64,000 bases of DNA, from the NCBI RefSeq assembly GCF_023507745.1, contig NZ_JALPZO010000144.1, positions 62,001 through 126,000 of the forward strand, written 5' to 3'. This document shows positions 53,202 to 61,936 of this stretch, piece by piece; within the stretch, counting starts at the first letter, position 1; the number at the start of each line of letters is the position of its first letter. The notes below the pieces were generated by a model. The model worked only from the letters and a program-made list of their open reading frames with translations, did no database searches and was not told where the DNA came from. Source of the stretch: Vreelandella olivaria (GTDB lineage Bacteria; Pseudomonadota; Gammaproteobacteria; Pseudomonadales; Halomonadaceae). Made by a program: the position numbers and the translations under genes.

Positions 53202-54365
53202 ATGCAGGCTGTACACCAGGAGGCCTTAATCACTCACTGGTACGCCCCAGCTGTTAGTGGTCTGCTGCTGGCAGGCTCTATCAACATAGCGCAGGCCGAA
53301 GTGACTCACGAGTCGATTGCCACCGAGCATTTTAATATCTCTATTGAGCGTGTGGCTGATGGGTTTCAGCACCCCTGGGCGGTGGCAGTACTCCCTGATG
53401 GCCGCTATTTGGTTAGCGAGCGCAATGGACAATTAAACCTGGTTGCCCCTGATAGCGGCCAGACCCAGGTGCTGGAAGGGATGCCCTCGGTTAACCACCA
53501 CGGGCAGGGGGGGCTGCTCGATGTAGTGCTGCATCCATCCTTTGGTGATGAAGCGCATAACTGGATCTACTTCACCTGGAGTAAGCCTGACGGTAACAAC
53601 AGCCGCTCTGCTCTCTCCCGCGTTAAGTGGCAAAACGACCAGCTAGGCGAGGTAGAACACTTATTTGAGCAGGATCGCGCCTCCTCCCCTGGCCGCCACT
53701 ATGGATCGCGCCTGGCCTGGTTGGAAGATGGCACGCTGTTAATGAGTATCGGTGACCGTGGGGTTGATCCATCCAGAGCCCAGGCCAGTGATGATCATGC
53801 GGGTACGACACTCCGTCTCACTGACACCGGAGGAGTACCCGATGACAACCCTTATGTCGATGACAACAGCACGCTGGATGAAATCTACACCACCGGTAAC
53901 CGCAATATTCAGGGCATGGTAGTGCTGAGCGACGGAGAGCCCTGGGCGTCCGAGCATGGTCCCCGCACTGGTGATGAGCTGAACCATATCAATCCAGGTA
54001 ATAATTATGGCTGGCCCGACGTTAGCCTGGGCAACGATTACGCCACCAACGAACCCATCGGTGAAGACACCCTACCCGGTATGGTTGACCCGGCCTATGT
54101 CTTTGAAGGCCGTTTTGCCCCCTCTGGCCTGGCAGAAGTGACAAGTGATGCCTTTGGCCCTTGGCAGGGCCACCTGTTGGCAGGCGGCTTAGGTAGTGAA
54201 AAGCTACTGCGTCTTTCACTTGAAGGTGATCAAATTATCAATGAAGAGCTTATTCTTGAAGGCCAGATCGGTAGAATTCGGGATGTTCGCCAGGGGCCAG
54301 ACGCCATCTACCTGCTAACGGATAGCAACCAAGGCGGCCTTTATCGGCTGCGAGTCGTCGACTAA
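53202..54365 (+). CDS. PQQ-dependent aldose sugar dehydrogenase (YliI/Asd-like)
   Basis: 387 residues from ATG 53202 with AGGAGGG seven bases upstream; upstream open frame is inside the AEC gene. A signal peptide (SGLLLAGSINIAQA) precedes a six-bladed beta-propeller of the GDH-B/Asd family: HPWAVAVLPDGRYLVSERNG, NHHGQGGLLDVVLHPSFG, GDRGVDPSRAQ, GNRNIQGMVV, SEHGPRTGDELN and RFAPSGLAEV. The catalytic-base His-type motif in NHHGQGG and the PQQ-binding RNxQG motif are present. It should oxidise aldoses in the periplasm with PQQ. Confidence 0.9.
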   Translation: MQAVHQEALITHWYAPAVSGLLLAGSINIAQAEVTHESIATEHFNISIERVADGFQHPWAVAVLPDGRYLVSERNGQLNLVAPDSGQTQVLEGMPSVNHHGQGGLLDVVLHPSFGDEAHNWIYFTWSKPDGNNSRSALSRVKWQNDQLGEVEHLFEQDRASSPGRHYGSRLAWLEDGTLLMSIGDRGVDPSRAQASDDHAGTTLRLTDTGGVPDDNPYVDDNSTLDEIYTTGNRNIQGMVVLSDGEPWASEHGPRTGDELNHINPGNNYGWPDVSLGNDYATNEPIGEDTLPGMVDPAYVFEGRFAPSGLAEVTSDAFGPWQGHLLAGGLGSEKLLRLSLEGDQIINEELILEGQIGRIRDVRQGPDAIYLLTDSNQGGLYRLRVVD

Positions 54366-54391
54366 CGGCTAACTACCACCATGGATGTGCG

Positions 54392-55837
54392 ATGCGACTA
54401 CGTAATTTAATTATTTTAACGGTAATTGTGCCGCTCTTTATTGTGTTGGTGGTATTTAGCCTTGTCGCTATTAAATCATTGGAAGACAACGTTCGTTCCA
54501 AGCTGCAAACGGAAGTCGAAATTATCACCAGGGCGCTAAGCACCTCCTTGAGCTATGCCGTCGCCCGGGATAGCGCTACCCCCCTTGAGGAATCGCTACA
54601 ATCCGCCTTCTCTTTCCACCGAATTTACGGTGCCTATGTATTCGATACACAGGGCCGGGAGGTGTATGGACTTGGGCTAGGTAAAGACCTGTTTACCCCG
54701 GAAGAGATACAACAGGTAATCGAACGTGATGATCTGTATAGCAACTATCGCCAGCATGAAGGCTGGACCTACTATTCAGCCCTCACGCCGCTACGCACTC
54801 AGGATGGCACAGTACATGGGGTACTCCAGGTAAACCGGCTGAATACCGGTATCGAAAACTATACGGGCTTTATCAGTATCGTGGCGGTGCTGGTCTTTGT
54901 TATCGGCGCAGCGGGCATTGTGTTCAGCATCTGGTGGGGGTTCCGCCACTACATTGAGCGCCCCCTGAACCGTCTGTTGCGCGTCATGTTGCTCGTGGAA
55001 GACGGCGATCGCAGCCAGCGGGCCAGCGTGGAAGGCCCTACCGAGTACCGTCGACTGGCCTCAGGGCTAAACGGTATGCTGGATGCCATGGCTGAGAAAG
55101 ATCGCGATATCGATGCGCGCCAGCGGCGGGAGATTGAACTAGAAAAGCGCCTGAGAAAATCCAAGAAGCTCGCCGAGCTTGGCGTGCTGGCAGCAGGTGT
55201 CGCCCATGAAATTGGTGCTCCGCTGACCGTCATTAATGGTCAGGCCCAGCGTCTGGCCCGACGGGATGTCATTGGCGACCCGGAACGCGCCCAACTTGGC
55301 CGTATCCGTGGCGAAGTAGAACGCATTGTCGAAATTGTGCGCCAGCTGATGGAGCTAGGCCGACAACATAACGTAGAGAAAGGTAACCAGGCCCTTGATC
55401 AGCTTATCCTGAATGCCAGTGAACTGGTGGAAGAGGAACTGGAGCCACGAAATATTCGTCTAGATGTTGATCTTCCCTCACCTGCCCCCAATTTACTGGT
55501 TAATGGACAGCAAATTGTGCAAGTGCTTACCAACCTATTACGCAATGCAGCGCAAGCACCTAACGTCAGCCTGATCCGCGTACGTGCAAAGCGACACAAT
55601 GATGAGCTAACGCTTTGGGTGGAAGATAACGGGCCAGGCATTCCCTCATCGCACCATCATCAAGTGTTTGACCCTTTCTTTACCACCAAGCCTGTAGGCC
55701 AAGGCAGTGGTCTGGGGCTTTCCATGGTGCATCGCATTATTAACGACCACGGCGGGACGATTGGCGTATTTGACAGCGACCTTGGCGGTGCTGGCTTTGA
55801 AATTACGCTGCCCCTTAGTGAAACCGCATCCGCTTGA
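54392..55837 (+). CDS. Sensor histidine kinase
   Basis: 481 residues. A first membrane segment (about 6-28) and a second (about 168-190) bracket a periplasmic sensor domain of about 140 residues. A HAMP linker (about 190-245) and a coiled coil lead to the phospho-acceptor motif GVAHEIGAPLTVINGQAQRL (His272). The HATPase domain has NLLRNAAQA (N box), DNGPGIP (G1) and GQGSGLGLSMV (G2). It partners with the response regulator encoded next with a four-base overlap region. The signal is unknown. Confidence 0.93.
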   Translation: MRLRNLIILTVIVPLFIVLVVFSLVAIKSLEDNVRSKLQTEVEIITRALSTSLSYAVARDSATPLEESLQSAFSFHRIYGAYVFDTQGREVYGLGLGKDLFTPEEIQQVIERDDLYSNYRQHEGWTYYSALTPLRTQDGTVHGVLQVNRLNTGIENYTGFISIVAVLVFVIGAAGIVFSIWWGFRHYIERPLNRLLRVMLLVEDGDRSQRASVEGPTEYRRLASGLNGMLDAMAEKDRDIDARQRREIELEKRLRKSKKLAELGVLAAGVAHEIGAPLTVINGQAQRLARRDVIGDPERAQLGRIRGEVERIVEIVRQLMELGRQHNVEKGNQALDQLILNASELVEEELEPRNIRLDVDLPSPAPNLLVNGQQIVQVLTNLLRNAAQAPNVSLIRVRAKRHNDELTLWVEDNGPGIPSSHHHQVFDPFFTTKPVGQGSGLGLSMVHRIINDHGGTIGVFDSDLGGAGFEITLPLSETASA

Positions 55838-55848
55838 GGACAACGTTT

Positions 55849-57249
55849 GTGACCCATCAGGAACACCTTTTACCGTTATTGGTGGTGGAAGATGACGCCG
55901 CTATACGCGAGTTATTGGAAGAAGAGCTCAACGACGCGGGCTACGACACACTGGGCGTTCCCAGCGCAGAAGAAGCAATTGCGCTGTTAAGCCATACGCC
56001 CGTTGCAATGATGATTACCGATGTCAGGCTGCCGGGGATGACCGGCATTCAATTACTGCAACAGTTGCGCCAGAGCGGCAGTGAGCTCGGGATTATTGTG
56101 ATTACCGCCTTCGGTACGATCGATCAGGCGGTAGAAGCGCTTAAGCTTGGTGCCGATGATTTTCTTACCAAGCCGCTTGATTTGGATGCTATCCGCGAAG
56201 CCGTATTTCGCGTACTGGAGCGTCAGCGGTTGTCGCTTTCCCACGATACCGTGCTGAATCACTTCCATGGCATTGTCGGTAAAAGCAACGCCATGCAAGC
56301 GCTATTTCACAACGCTTCGCGTCTGGCCAAAAGTGATGCGCCTATTCTGATTCTGGGCGAAAGCGGTACAGGTAAAGAGCTGCTTGCCCGAGCCATCCAC
56401 CAGGAAAGCCCACGCCATGATGCGCCATTTGTTCCCGTCAACTGCGCCAGTATTCCCGCAGATTTGATGGAGAGTGAGTTTTTTGGCCATGTGAAAGGTG
56501 CCTTTACCGGTGCCAATGAAGCACGCAAGGGGCTTTTTCATAGCGCCCAGGGTGGCAGCCTGTTTTTGGATGAAATCGGTGAAATGCCGATTAATCTGCA
56601 AGCCAAGCTCTTACGCGCTTTACAGGAAAAGACTGTCCGCCCGGTTGGTGGAGAACGGGAAGAACCTGTGGACGTGCGTATTATTGCAGCGACTCACCGT
56701 AACCTGGAAAAAGAGATTGAGCAGGAGAACTTCCGCAGCGACTTATTTTATCGACTGGAAACCTTCTCACTGCGCATTCCTCCACTAAGAGAGCGTGGCA
56801 CCGATATTGAGCATCTGATTTTTGCGCTGATTGATAAGCATGCAGAAGCTCAGGGTAAGCAGATTGAGCAGATTGAACCGGAAGCCTTGCACAGCCTCCT
56901 GAACTACACCTACCCCGGTAACGTACGGGAGCTTGAAAACGCTATTATGCGTGCGGTTACGCTAAGCGAGGAAGGTGTGCTCCACCATCAGGATTTACCC
57001 GAACGGCTACGCGAACAGGCTAGCCAGGAATCAGGCAGCGAGATCACCCCCACACTCAGCGGGGAAGTACTGCCTGGCACCCAGGTACCTGCACCAGCGC
57101 CCGCTCGGTGGCCCAGTCTGGAAGAAGTGGAAAAACGCTATATCCGTAAAGTACTTGAAGCCACTGGTGGCAATAAGCGCAGAACGGCTGAAGTACTTGG
57201 CATTGCCCGACGCACTCTTTATCGTCGTCTGGAAGACGACACCGAATAA
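55849..57249 (+). CDS. Sigma-54-dependent response regulator (NtrC family)
   Basis: 466 residues from GTG 55849, chosen because GAGGA lies eight bases upstream; a TTG frame start at 55834 overlaps the kinase stop and is less likely. The receiver domain has the phospho-acceptor Asp in MITDVRLPGMTG (about Asp58). The AAA+ domain has Walker A GESGTGKE (about 170-177) and the GAFTGA loop (about 217-222) that contacts sigma-54. A Fis-type helix-turn-helix ends the protein (GNKRRTAEVLGIARRTLYRR). It activates sigma-54 promoters when phosphorylated by the kinase encoded upstream. Targets are not evident. Confidence 0.95.
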   Translation: MTHQEHLLPLLVVEDDAAIRELLEEELNDAGYDTLGVPSAEEAIALLSHTPVAMMITDVRLPGMTGIQLLQQLRQSGSELGIIVITAFGTIDQAVEALKLGADDFLTKPLDLDAIREAVFRVLERQRLSLSHDTVLNHFHGIVGKSNAMQALFHNASRLAKSDAPILILGESGTGKELLARAIHQESPRHDAPFVPVNCASIPADLMESEFFGHVKGAFTGANEARKGLFHSAQGGSLFLDEIGEMPINLQAKLLRALQEKTVRPVGGEREEPVDVRIIAATHRNLEKEIEQENFRSDLFYRLETFSLRIPPLRERGTDIEHLIFALIDKHAEAQGKQIEQIEPEALHSLLNYTYPGNVRELENAIMRAVTLSEEGVLHHQDLPERLREQASQESGSEITPTLSGEVLPGTQVPAPAPARWPSLEEVEKRYIRKVLEATGGNKRRTAEVLGIARRTLYRRLEDDTE

Positions 57250-57288
57250 CCTCCAGCCTGCAACTCTCCTGCACCATGGGCTAACATC

Positions 57289-57325
57289 ATGCCAAGGCGG
57301 GGCTATATGTACCTAGCCTTGGCAT
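57289..57325. terminator. Bidirectional hairpin between convergent genes
   Basis: ATGCCAAGGC and GCCTTGGCAT are exact complements around a 17-base centre that itself pairs partly (GGCTA/TAGCC). It lies between the stop codons of the response regulator and the small lipoprotein gene. Confidence 0.6.
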
Positions 57326-57337
57326 CAGCCTTATCAG

Positions 57338-57535
57338 TTACAGCTCATCGCTGGGCGCCTCACCGGCGTCCTCATTCGACATGGGGCCTTGGCTCATTGG
57401 CTGTTCAGGTTCAGGCTCTGCTTCCTCATTAGGCGGCGAGCTATCACCACACCCAGCCAACGCCAACGTACCAAGGACCAACATGCCACTTAGCAGTAAT
57501 ACGCCCAAACGGCTATTGCGGATTGATGACATCAT
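57338..57535 (-). CDS. Small acidic lipoprotein
   Basis: 65 residues from ATG 57535 with AAGGAG six bases upstream. A lipoprotein signal (LLLSGMLVLGTLALAGC) ends in the lipobox LAGC, so the mature part of 36 residues would be lipidated. It is almost entirely acidic and proline-rich (PPNEEAEPEPEQPMSQ). I do not recognise a family. The next gene upstream on the same strand is a similar but longer lipoprotein. Confidence 0.75.
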   Translation of the reverse strand: MMSSIRNSRLGVLLLSGMLVLGTLALAGCGDSSPPNEEAEPEPEQPMSQGPMSNEDAGEAPSDEL

Positions 57536-57693
57536 GTCGTACTCCTTCCTTTAAGTGATATGCCTGTGCGATAACCACCTCTTCAACGTAGCGGCTTGGC
57601 CCTGATTTTTCCAAATTCATCACTTTGTTCTGGCACGGTGTTAGGGCGTTCAGTCCAGTGATTCGATACAACTTTTGCTGAGCAGAAATGAAC

Positions 57694-57719
57694 AAAAAAA
57701 CCCCCGCGGGCGCGGGGGG
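57694..57719 (-). terminator. Rho-independent terminator of the longer lipoprotein gene
   Basis: On the minus strand a GC stem (CCCCCGCG / CGCGGGGG) is followed by seven T. It lies 83 bases after the stop codon of the gene at 57802. Confidence 0.9.
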
Positions 57720-57801
57720 AAAGGATGATAAACCGTGTGGAGCAGCCGCAGGGAACAGACAGCTGGGTCGGCTTACCATCGTAGGGAGCGGTGGGCAGTT
57801 A

Positions 57802-58206
57802 CTAGCCGCCAGTCATCTCGTCGTCATCTTCATCAGCACCGGGCATTGGGTCAGTGCCTTCACCAAAACCAGGCTCCTCTTCCAGATCCGCATCCATCTC
57901 CGGCTCTTCACCTGGCATTGGCTCTTGGGTACCTACAGCATCATCATCAAGCCCCGGGTCACCATTCATCGCTGGTTCCTGGGGCGCTGCTGCTGAGTCA
58001 CCCATAGTAGTCTCGTCATCCATCGCAGGCGCTTCACCAGTAGAAGTGGTGGCATCCTGCTCTAATGTCTCGGGTTGCTGAGCAGGTGGCATTTCATCTT
58101 CACCATTACCACAACCTGCTAATGTCAATGTGCTTACGGTAGCCGCCAACATGCACAGCGTTAATACGCGCGGACGCTTAATGGCCTGTTTCGCTTGCTT
58201 ATCCAT
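57802..58206 (-). CDS. Acidic low-complexity lipoprotein
   Basis: 134 residues from ATG 58206 with GGAGG nine bases upstream. A signal segment (LTLCMLAATVSTLTLAGC) ends in the lipobox LAGC. The mature 97 residues are rich in Asp, Glu, Pro, Met and Ala (for example PAMDDETTMGDSAAAPQEPA, ADLEEEPGFGEGTD), with no aromatic core, so the chain is probably disordered. Acidic surface chains are common in halophiles. Function unknown; the neighbouring 57338 gene has the same composition. Confidence 0.75.
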   Translation of the reverse strand: MDKQAKQAIKRPRVLTLCMLAATVSTLTLAGCGNGEDEMPPAQQPETLEQDATTSTGEAPAMDDETTMGDSAAAPQEPAMNGDPGLDDDAVGTQEPMPGEEPEMDADLEEEPGFGEGTDPMPGADEDDDEMTGG

Positions 58207-58640
58207 AAGACTTGCCTCCGTTGAAACTCACTAATATCGCTTGTGCAGTCACTGCCCTGGCTTGACCAACACATGAAGTGCAGGTAGACAGTACATTACA
58301 TGACGTTAAATCATCTTTATCTTCAACCTACTCTATTCACTTAGTATGCCAAAGCCAACAAATTATAAATTATAAACTATAAATCAATAACTTAAAAAAT
58401 AAAAACAAGCTCCTGTAATACGCTAATCCAATCACTTACATGGGTGCAAAATGGCACATGTGGCGTTTATTGTCCGCATAATCGAGGCGTTGTGACACAT
58501 AGCTAACACTTATGTATAATAATTAGTAATAAATTTTTGAACATAACCTCAATTTCTACTTATGAACCGTTCTGTGTCGCTGTTTTCAATCAAGCAACGA
58601 CACAAGGCTGCTCATCTCAATATATAAGGCACCGCTATAT
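58207..58640. other. AT-rich regulatory region upstream of proVWX
   Basis: The gap of 434 bases contains an AT-rich block with repeated ATAAA elements (about 58355-58410) and the promoter at 58492-58520. The transcript leader before the ProV start is about 110 bases. No gene is seen. The AT-rich block could bind nucleoid proteins as at osmotically controlled proU promoters; this is inference. Confidence 0.5.
58492..58520 (+). promoter_or_regulatory. Candidate sigma-70 promoter of proVWX
   Basis: GTGACA (58492-58497, five of six matches to TTGACA) and a perfect TATAAT (58515-58520) are separated by exactly 17 bases. A 120-base leader follows before ATG 58641. Confidence 0.65.
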
Positions 58641-59843
58641 ATGGACGAGACACGCTCTGTCAAAATTCAGGTACGCGGCTTAAGCAAGGTGTTTGGCAAG
58701 CAGCCTAAAAAAGCCCTTGAGCTGCGCGACCAGGGCCTTAAACGCCCGGAAATACTTGAGAAAACCGGCCAGACGCTGGGCCTCTCGAATATCTCTTTCG
58801 ATGTTTACGAAGGCGAACTGTTAGTCATTATGGGCCTTTCAGGCTCAGGTAAATCCACCCTGATTCGCTGCCTGAACCGCCTGATTGATACGACAGAAGG
58901 CGACATCATCATTGATGGTGAAAATATTCCCACGCTGGGAGAGAAAGCGCTTCTTGAGTGTCGGCGGCGCCACTTTTCGATGGTTTTTCAAAACTTTGCG
59001 CTCTTCCCTCACCGTACCGTTCAGCAGAACGCCGAGTTCGGGCTTGAAATTCGTGGCATTGATAAGGTGGAGCGTAGAGACATTGCTCACACTGCACTTA
59101 AACAGGTGGGCTTAGAAGGCTGGGAAGACGCTTATCCCAACCAACTTTCCGGCGGCATGCAGCAGCGTGTGGGGCTAGCGCGCGCCCTGGCAAACGATGC
59201 CAGCGTATTGTTGATGGATGAAGCATTTTCCGCTCTTGATCCGCTGATCCGGAAGGATATGCAGCAAGAGCTTTTACAACTGCAATCAAAAATGCAGAAA
59301 ACCACCGTATTCATTACCCACGACCTGGATGAAGCGCTCAATATTGGCGACCGCATCGTGCTGCTGAAAGATGGCGAGATCGTACAGATAGGTACCCCTG
59401 AAGAGATTCTTACCCAACCAGCAGATGACTACGTGCGCCGCTTTATCGAGGGTGTGGATCGCTCCCGAGTGCTGACAGCCGAAAGCGCCATGCGGCCAGT
59501 AAGAACAACGGCCCGTAGCAGTGACGGCCCACGCACGGCGCTGCATCGCATGCGCGACCATAGTATTGATTCGATCTACGTTACTGACCGCGACCGCCAC
59601 CTGCTCGGTTTGCTCGAAGCCGAGACCGCAAGCCGTGCCATTGAAGCCAAGGCCGAGACAATTACCGATTATCTCACTCAGGACTTCCGTAAAGTGCCGC
59701 CTGAAGAGCCACTCCAGAACCTGTTTGCCATGTTTAGTGAAAAGAGCTTTCCTATCGCCGTTGTTGATAAGCAGCAGCGCCTGCTGGGTGTGGTGGTAAA
59801 AGGCGCCGTATTGGATGAACTGGCACGAGCAGGAGAGCAATAA
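58641..59843 (+). CDS. proV: Glycine betaine/proline ABC transporter ATPase ProV
   Basis: 400 residues. Walker A GLSGSGKST (about 69-77), Q-loop MVFQNFALFPH, signature LSGGMQQRVGLARAL, Walker B VLLMDEAFSALDPL and the H-loop ITHDLDEALNIGD are complete. The C-terminus (about 280-400) has tandem CBS domains (RMRDHSIDSIYVTDRDRHLL), which in OpuA sense ionic strength. The N-terminal extension with LSKVFGKQPKKALELRDQG is typical of ProV. It overlaps proW by one base. It takes up osmoprotectants under salt stress. Confidence 0.95.
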   Translation: MDETRSVKIQVRGLSKVFGKQPKKALELRDQGLKRPEILEKTGQTLGLSNISFDVYEGELLVIMGLSGSGKSTLIRCLNRLIDTTEGDIIIDGENIPTLGEKALLECRRRHFSMVFQNFALFPHRTVQQNAEFGLEIRGIDKVERRDIAHTALKQVGLEGWEDAYPNQLSGGMQQRVGLARALANDASVLLMDEAFSALDPLIRKDMQQELLQLQSKMQKTTVFITHDLDEALNIGDRIVLLKDGEIVQIGTPEEILTQPADDYVRRFIEGVDRSRVLTAESAMRPVRTTARSSDGPRTALHRMRDHSIDSIYVTDRDRHLLGLLEAETASRAIEAKAETITDYLTQDFRKVPPEEPLQNLFAMFSEKSFPIAVVDKQQRLLGVVVKGAVLDELARAGEQ

Positions 59844-60673
59844 TGGACATTCCCCGTATCCCCCTGGGCAACTGGATTGAAGGCGGCCTTAACTGGCTAA
59901 CCAGTGAGTACTCACTGGTAACCCGCGGCATTTCACGCTTCACGCAGACCGGCATCAATAGTTTGAATGACAGCCTAATGTGGCTGCCAGAGTGGGCGCT
60001 GCTGGCAATTATTGCACTGCTGTGCTGGAAAATCGCCAGTATCCGTTTGGCCATTGGTGCCGCTGCGGGCTTGGCATTAATCTGGAATCTGGGGCTCTGG
60101 AACCCCATGATCGAAACGCTTACGCTTGTGGTTATCGCCACCTTTGTGGCTGTGGTCATTGCATTGCCAGTGGGCATTGCCGCCGCCCTTTCTGAGCGAC
60201 TATACCGGCTCATCATGCCCGCGCTCGACTTTATGCAGACCATGCCTGCATTCGTCTATTTGATACCCGCCATTCCATTTTTCGGTATCGGTTCTGTATC
60301 GGCTATTTTTGCCACCGTCATTTTTTCAATGCCACCAGCGATACGTTTCACCACACTGGGTATTCGTCAGGTTCCCGTTGAGCTTATCGAAGCTGCCGAT
60401 GCCTACGGTGCCACCCGGGGCCAGAAACTTGTCAAAGTGCAGTTGCCACTGTCCCTGCCAACAATAATGGCCGGGATTAATCAAACCATTATGCTGGCGC
60501 TTTCAATGGTGGTAATCGCTGCGATGATCGGTGCAGATGGGCTGGGCAGTGAAGTCTGGCGTGCCATTCAGCGCCTGCGTCCTGGTGATGGCTTTGAAGC
60601 CGGCATTGCCGTTGTTATTTTGGCCATGCTACTGGATCGCTTGACCCAGTCCCTGCGTAAATCGCGCCAGTAA
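59843..60673 (+). CDS. proW: Glycine betaine/proline ABC transporter permease ProW
   Basis: 276 residues, six to seven membrane segments. The binding-protein-dependent permease signature EAADAYGATRGQKLVKVQLP is the EAA loop that contacts ProV. Other landmarks are FMQTMPAFVYLIPAIPFFGIG and GINQTIMLALSMVVIAAMIG. Starts one base inside the proV stop. Confidence 0.95.
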   Translation: MDIPRIPLGNWIEGGLNWLTSEYSLVTRGISRFTQTGINSLNDSLMWLPEWALLAIIALLCWKIASIRLAIGAAAGLALIWNLGLWNPMIETLTLVVIATFVAVVIALPVGIAAALSERLYRLIMPALDFMQTMPAFVYLIPAIPFFGIGSVSAIFATVIFSMPPAIRFTTLGIRQVPVELIEAADAYGATRGQKLVKVQLPLSLPTIMAGINQTIMLALSMVVIAAMIGADGLGSEVWRAIQRLRPGDGFEAGIAVVILAMLLDRLTQSLRKSRQ

Positions 60674-60731
60674 TCTCATTGTCAGGCGTGCTGCGTTGAC
60701 TGACAAGCTTGATCAGCACTCCATCAATGAC

Positions 60732-60747
60732 CATGCTGAACAGCATG
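60732..60747 (+). repeat. Short hairpin in proW-proX gap
   Basis: CATGCT-GAAC-AGCATG is a 6-bp stem followed by CTCTTCATTTTTATT, which resembles a weak terminator. It may adjust the level of proX relative to proVW, or be a processing site. Confidence 0.4.
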
Positions 60748-60839
60748 CTCTTCATTTTTATTAAGGCTTGTCATATACGACGTTTATAAAGTGCATCGGG
60801 TTATACAACCCCATTGTTTAAACACCAGGGAGCAAGTGA

Positions 60840-61706
60840 ATGAAAACTCGCACGTTGAATCACCGCATCCGTTTCGCTTCACTAGCCGTTGTCGCAGGTA
60901 CCGGCCTTACTGTTGGGAGCCTTGCCCACGCCCAGGGCACGGTCAACCTCGGCTATGTTGAGTGGTCTTCTGAAGTCGCCTCCACCAATGTCATTGCCGC
61001 AGTACTTGAGCAGGCTGGCTTTGACGTAGAGCTGACCTCCCTTTCCGCGGCGGCCATGTTTCAGGCACTTTCGACAGGTGATACCGATGCTATTGTAGCG
61101 GCTTGGCTACCCACCACTCACGCAGAATACATGGAGCGGATTGGTGATCAGGTGGAAGACCTGGGCGTCAATCTGGACGGAACCAAGCTCGGCTTAGTCG
61201 TCCCTGAATACACCGATATCGACTCGATTGCCGACCTCAACGACAACACCGACCGTTTCAACAATGAGATCATCGGCATAGATCCAGGCGCTGGCTTAAT
61301 GGGCCTGACGGAAGAGGTGGTCGATACCTACGGCCTTGAGCTAAGCCTGCGCAGTGGTAGCGATGCCACCATGGTGGCGGCACTCAGCAATGCCATTAAC
61401 AACGAAGAAGACATCGTTGTGACCAGTTGGACACCCCATTGGATGTTCGCTCGCTGGGACCTCAAATACCTTGAAGATCCAGAATCCATTTACGGTGGCG
61501 CGGAACAGATACATACCATTGTACGTCAAGGCCTGGAAGATGACATGCCAGAAGCCTACGCTATTCTGGAGGCGTTTGAGTGGACACCAGAACAGATGGG
61601 GGAAGTGATGCTCATGAACCAGGAGGATGGTAGCGACCCCTACGAAAACGCCAAACAGTGGGTTGAAGAGAATCAGGATGTGGTAGAGCAGTGGCTAAAT
61701 AGTTAA
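60840..61706 (+). CDS. proX: Glycine betaine-binding protein ProX/OpuAC
   Basis: 288 residues from ATG 60840 with GGGAG upstream. A signal peptide (RFASLAVVAGTGLTVGSLAH then AQG) precedes a OpuAC-type fold: VNLGYVEWSSEVASTNVIAA, DTDAIVAAWLPTTHAEYM, GIDPGAGLMG and VTSWTPHWMFARWDLKYLED with the aromatic residues that box the quaternary amine. It delivers betaine to ProVW. Ends with a strong terminator at 61727-61754. Confidence 0.95.
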   Translation: MKTRTLNHRIRFASLAVVAGTGLTVGSLAHAQGTVNLGYVEWSSEVASTNVIAAVLEQAGFDVELTSLSAAAMFQALSTGDTDAIVAAWLPTTHAEYMERIGDQVEDLGVNLDGTKLGLVVPEYTDIDSIADLNDNTDRFNNEIIGIDPGAGLMGLTEEVVDTYGLELSLRSGSDATMVAALSNAINNEEDIVVTSWTPHWMFARWDLKYLEDPESIYGGAEQIHTIVRQGLEDDMPEAYAILEAFEWTPEQMGEVMLMNQEDGSDPYENAKQWVEENQDVVEQWLNS

Positions 61707-61726
61707 GCGCTCCTCACCATGACCAC

Positions 61727-61754
61727 ACAACAGAGGGTTACGGCCCTCTGTTGT
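61727..61754 (+). terminator. Terminator after proX
   Basis: ACAACAGAGGG and CCCTCTGTTGT are perfect 11-bp complements around a TTACGG loop, 20 bases after the stop codon, followed by a weakly T-rich CGTTGT. Confidence 0.8.
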
Positions 61755-61936
61755 CGTTGTAAGCATCGCCATTTTTATGCAGATATGCGCATTCGCTTAA
61801 CAAACATTAAGCAACGTTTGCTACTGTTAGCTATGTAACGCGTGCCAACCCGTGCATCATATACTCGACGTGACGCTTTGGCCGTCATGCAGTGGATATG
61901 GGCCGGGTGGTTTTTGTTCGACATGGAGAGGCTCCC

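Noticed and set aside
57513-57779. 88-codon frame between the two lipoprotein genes
   Set aside because: It crosses the terminator at 57694-57719 and overlaps the start of the small lipoprotein gene; not protein-like.
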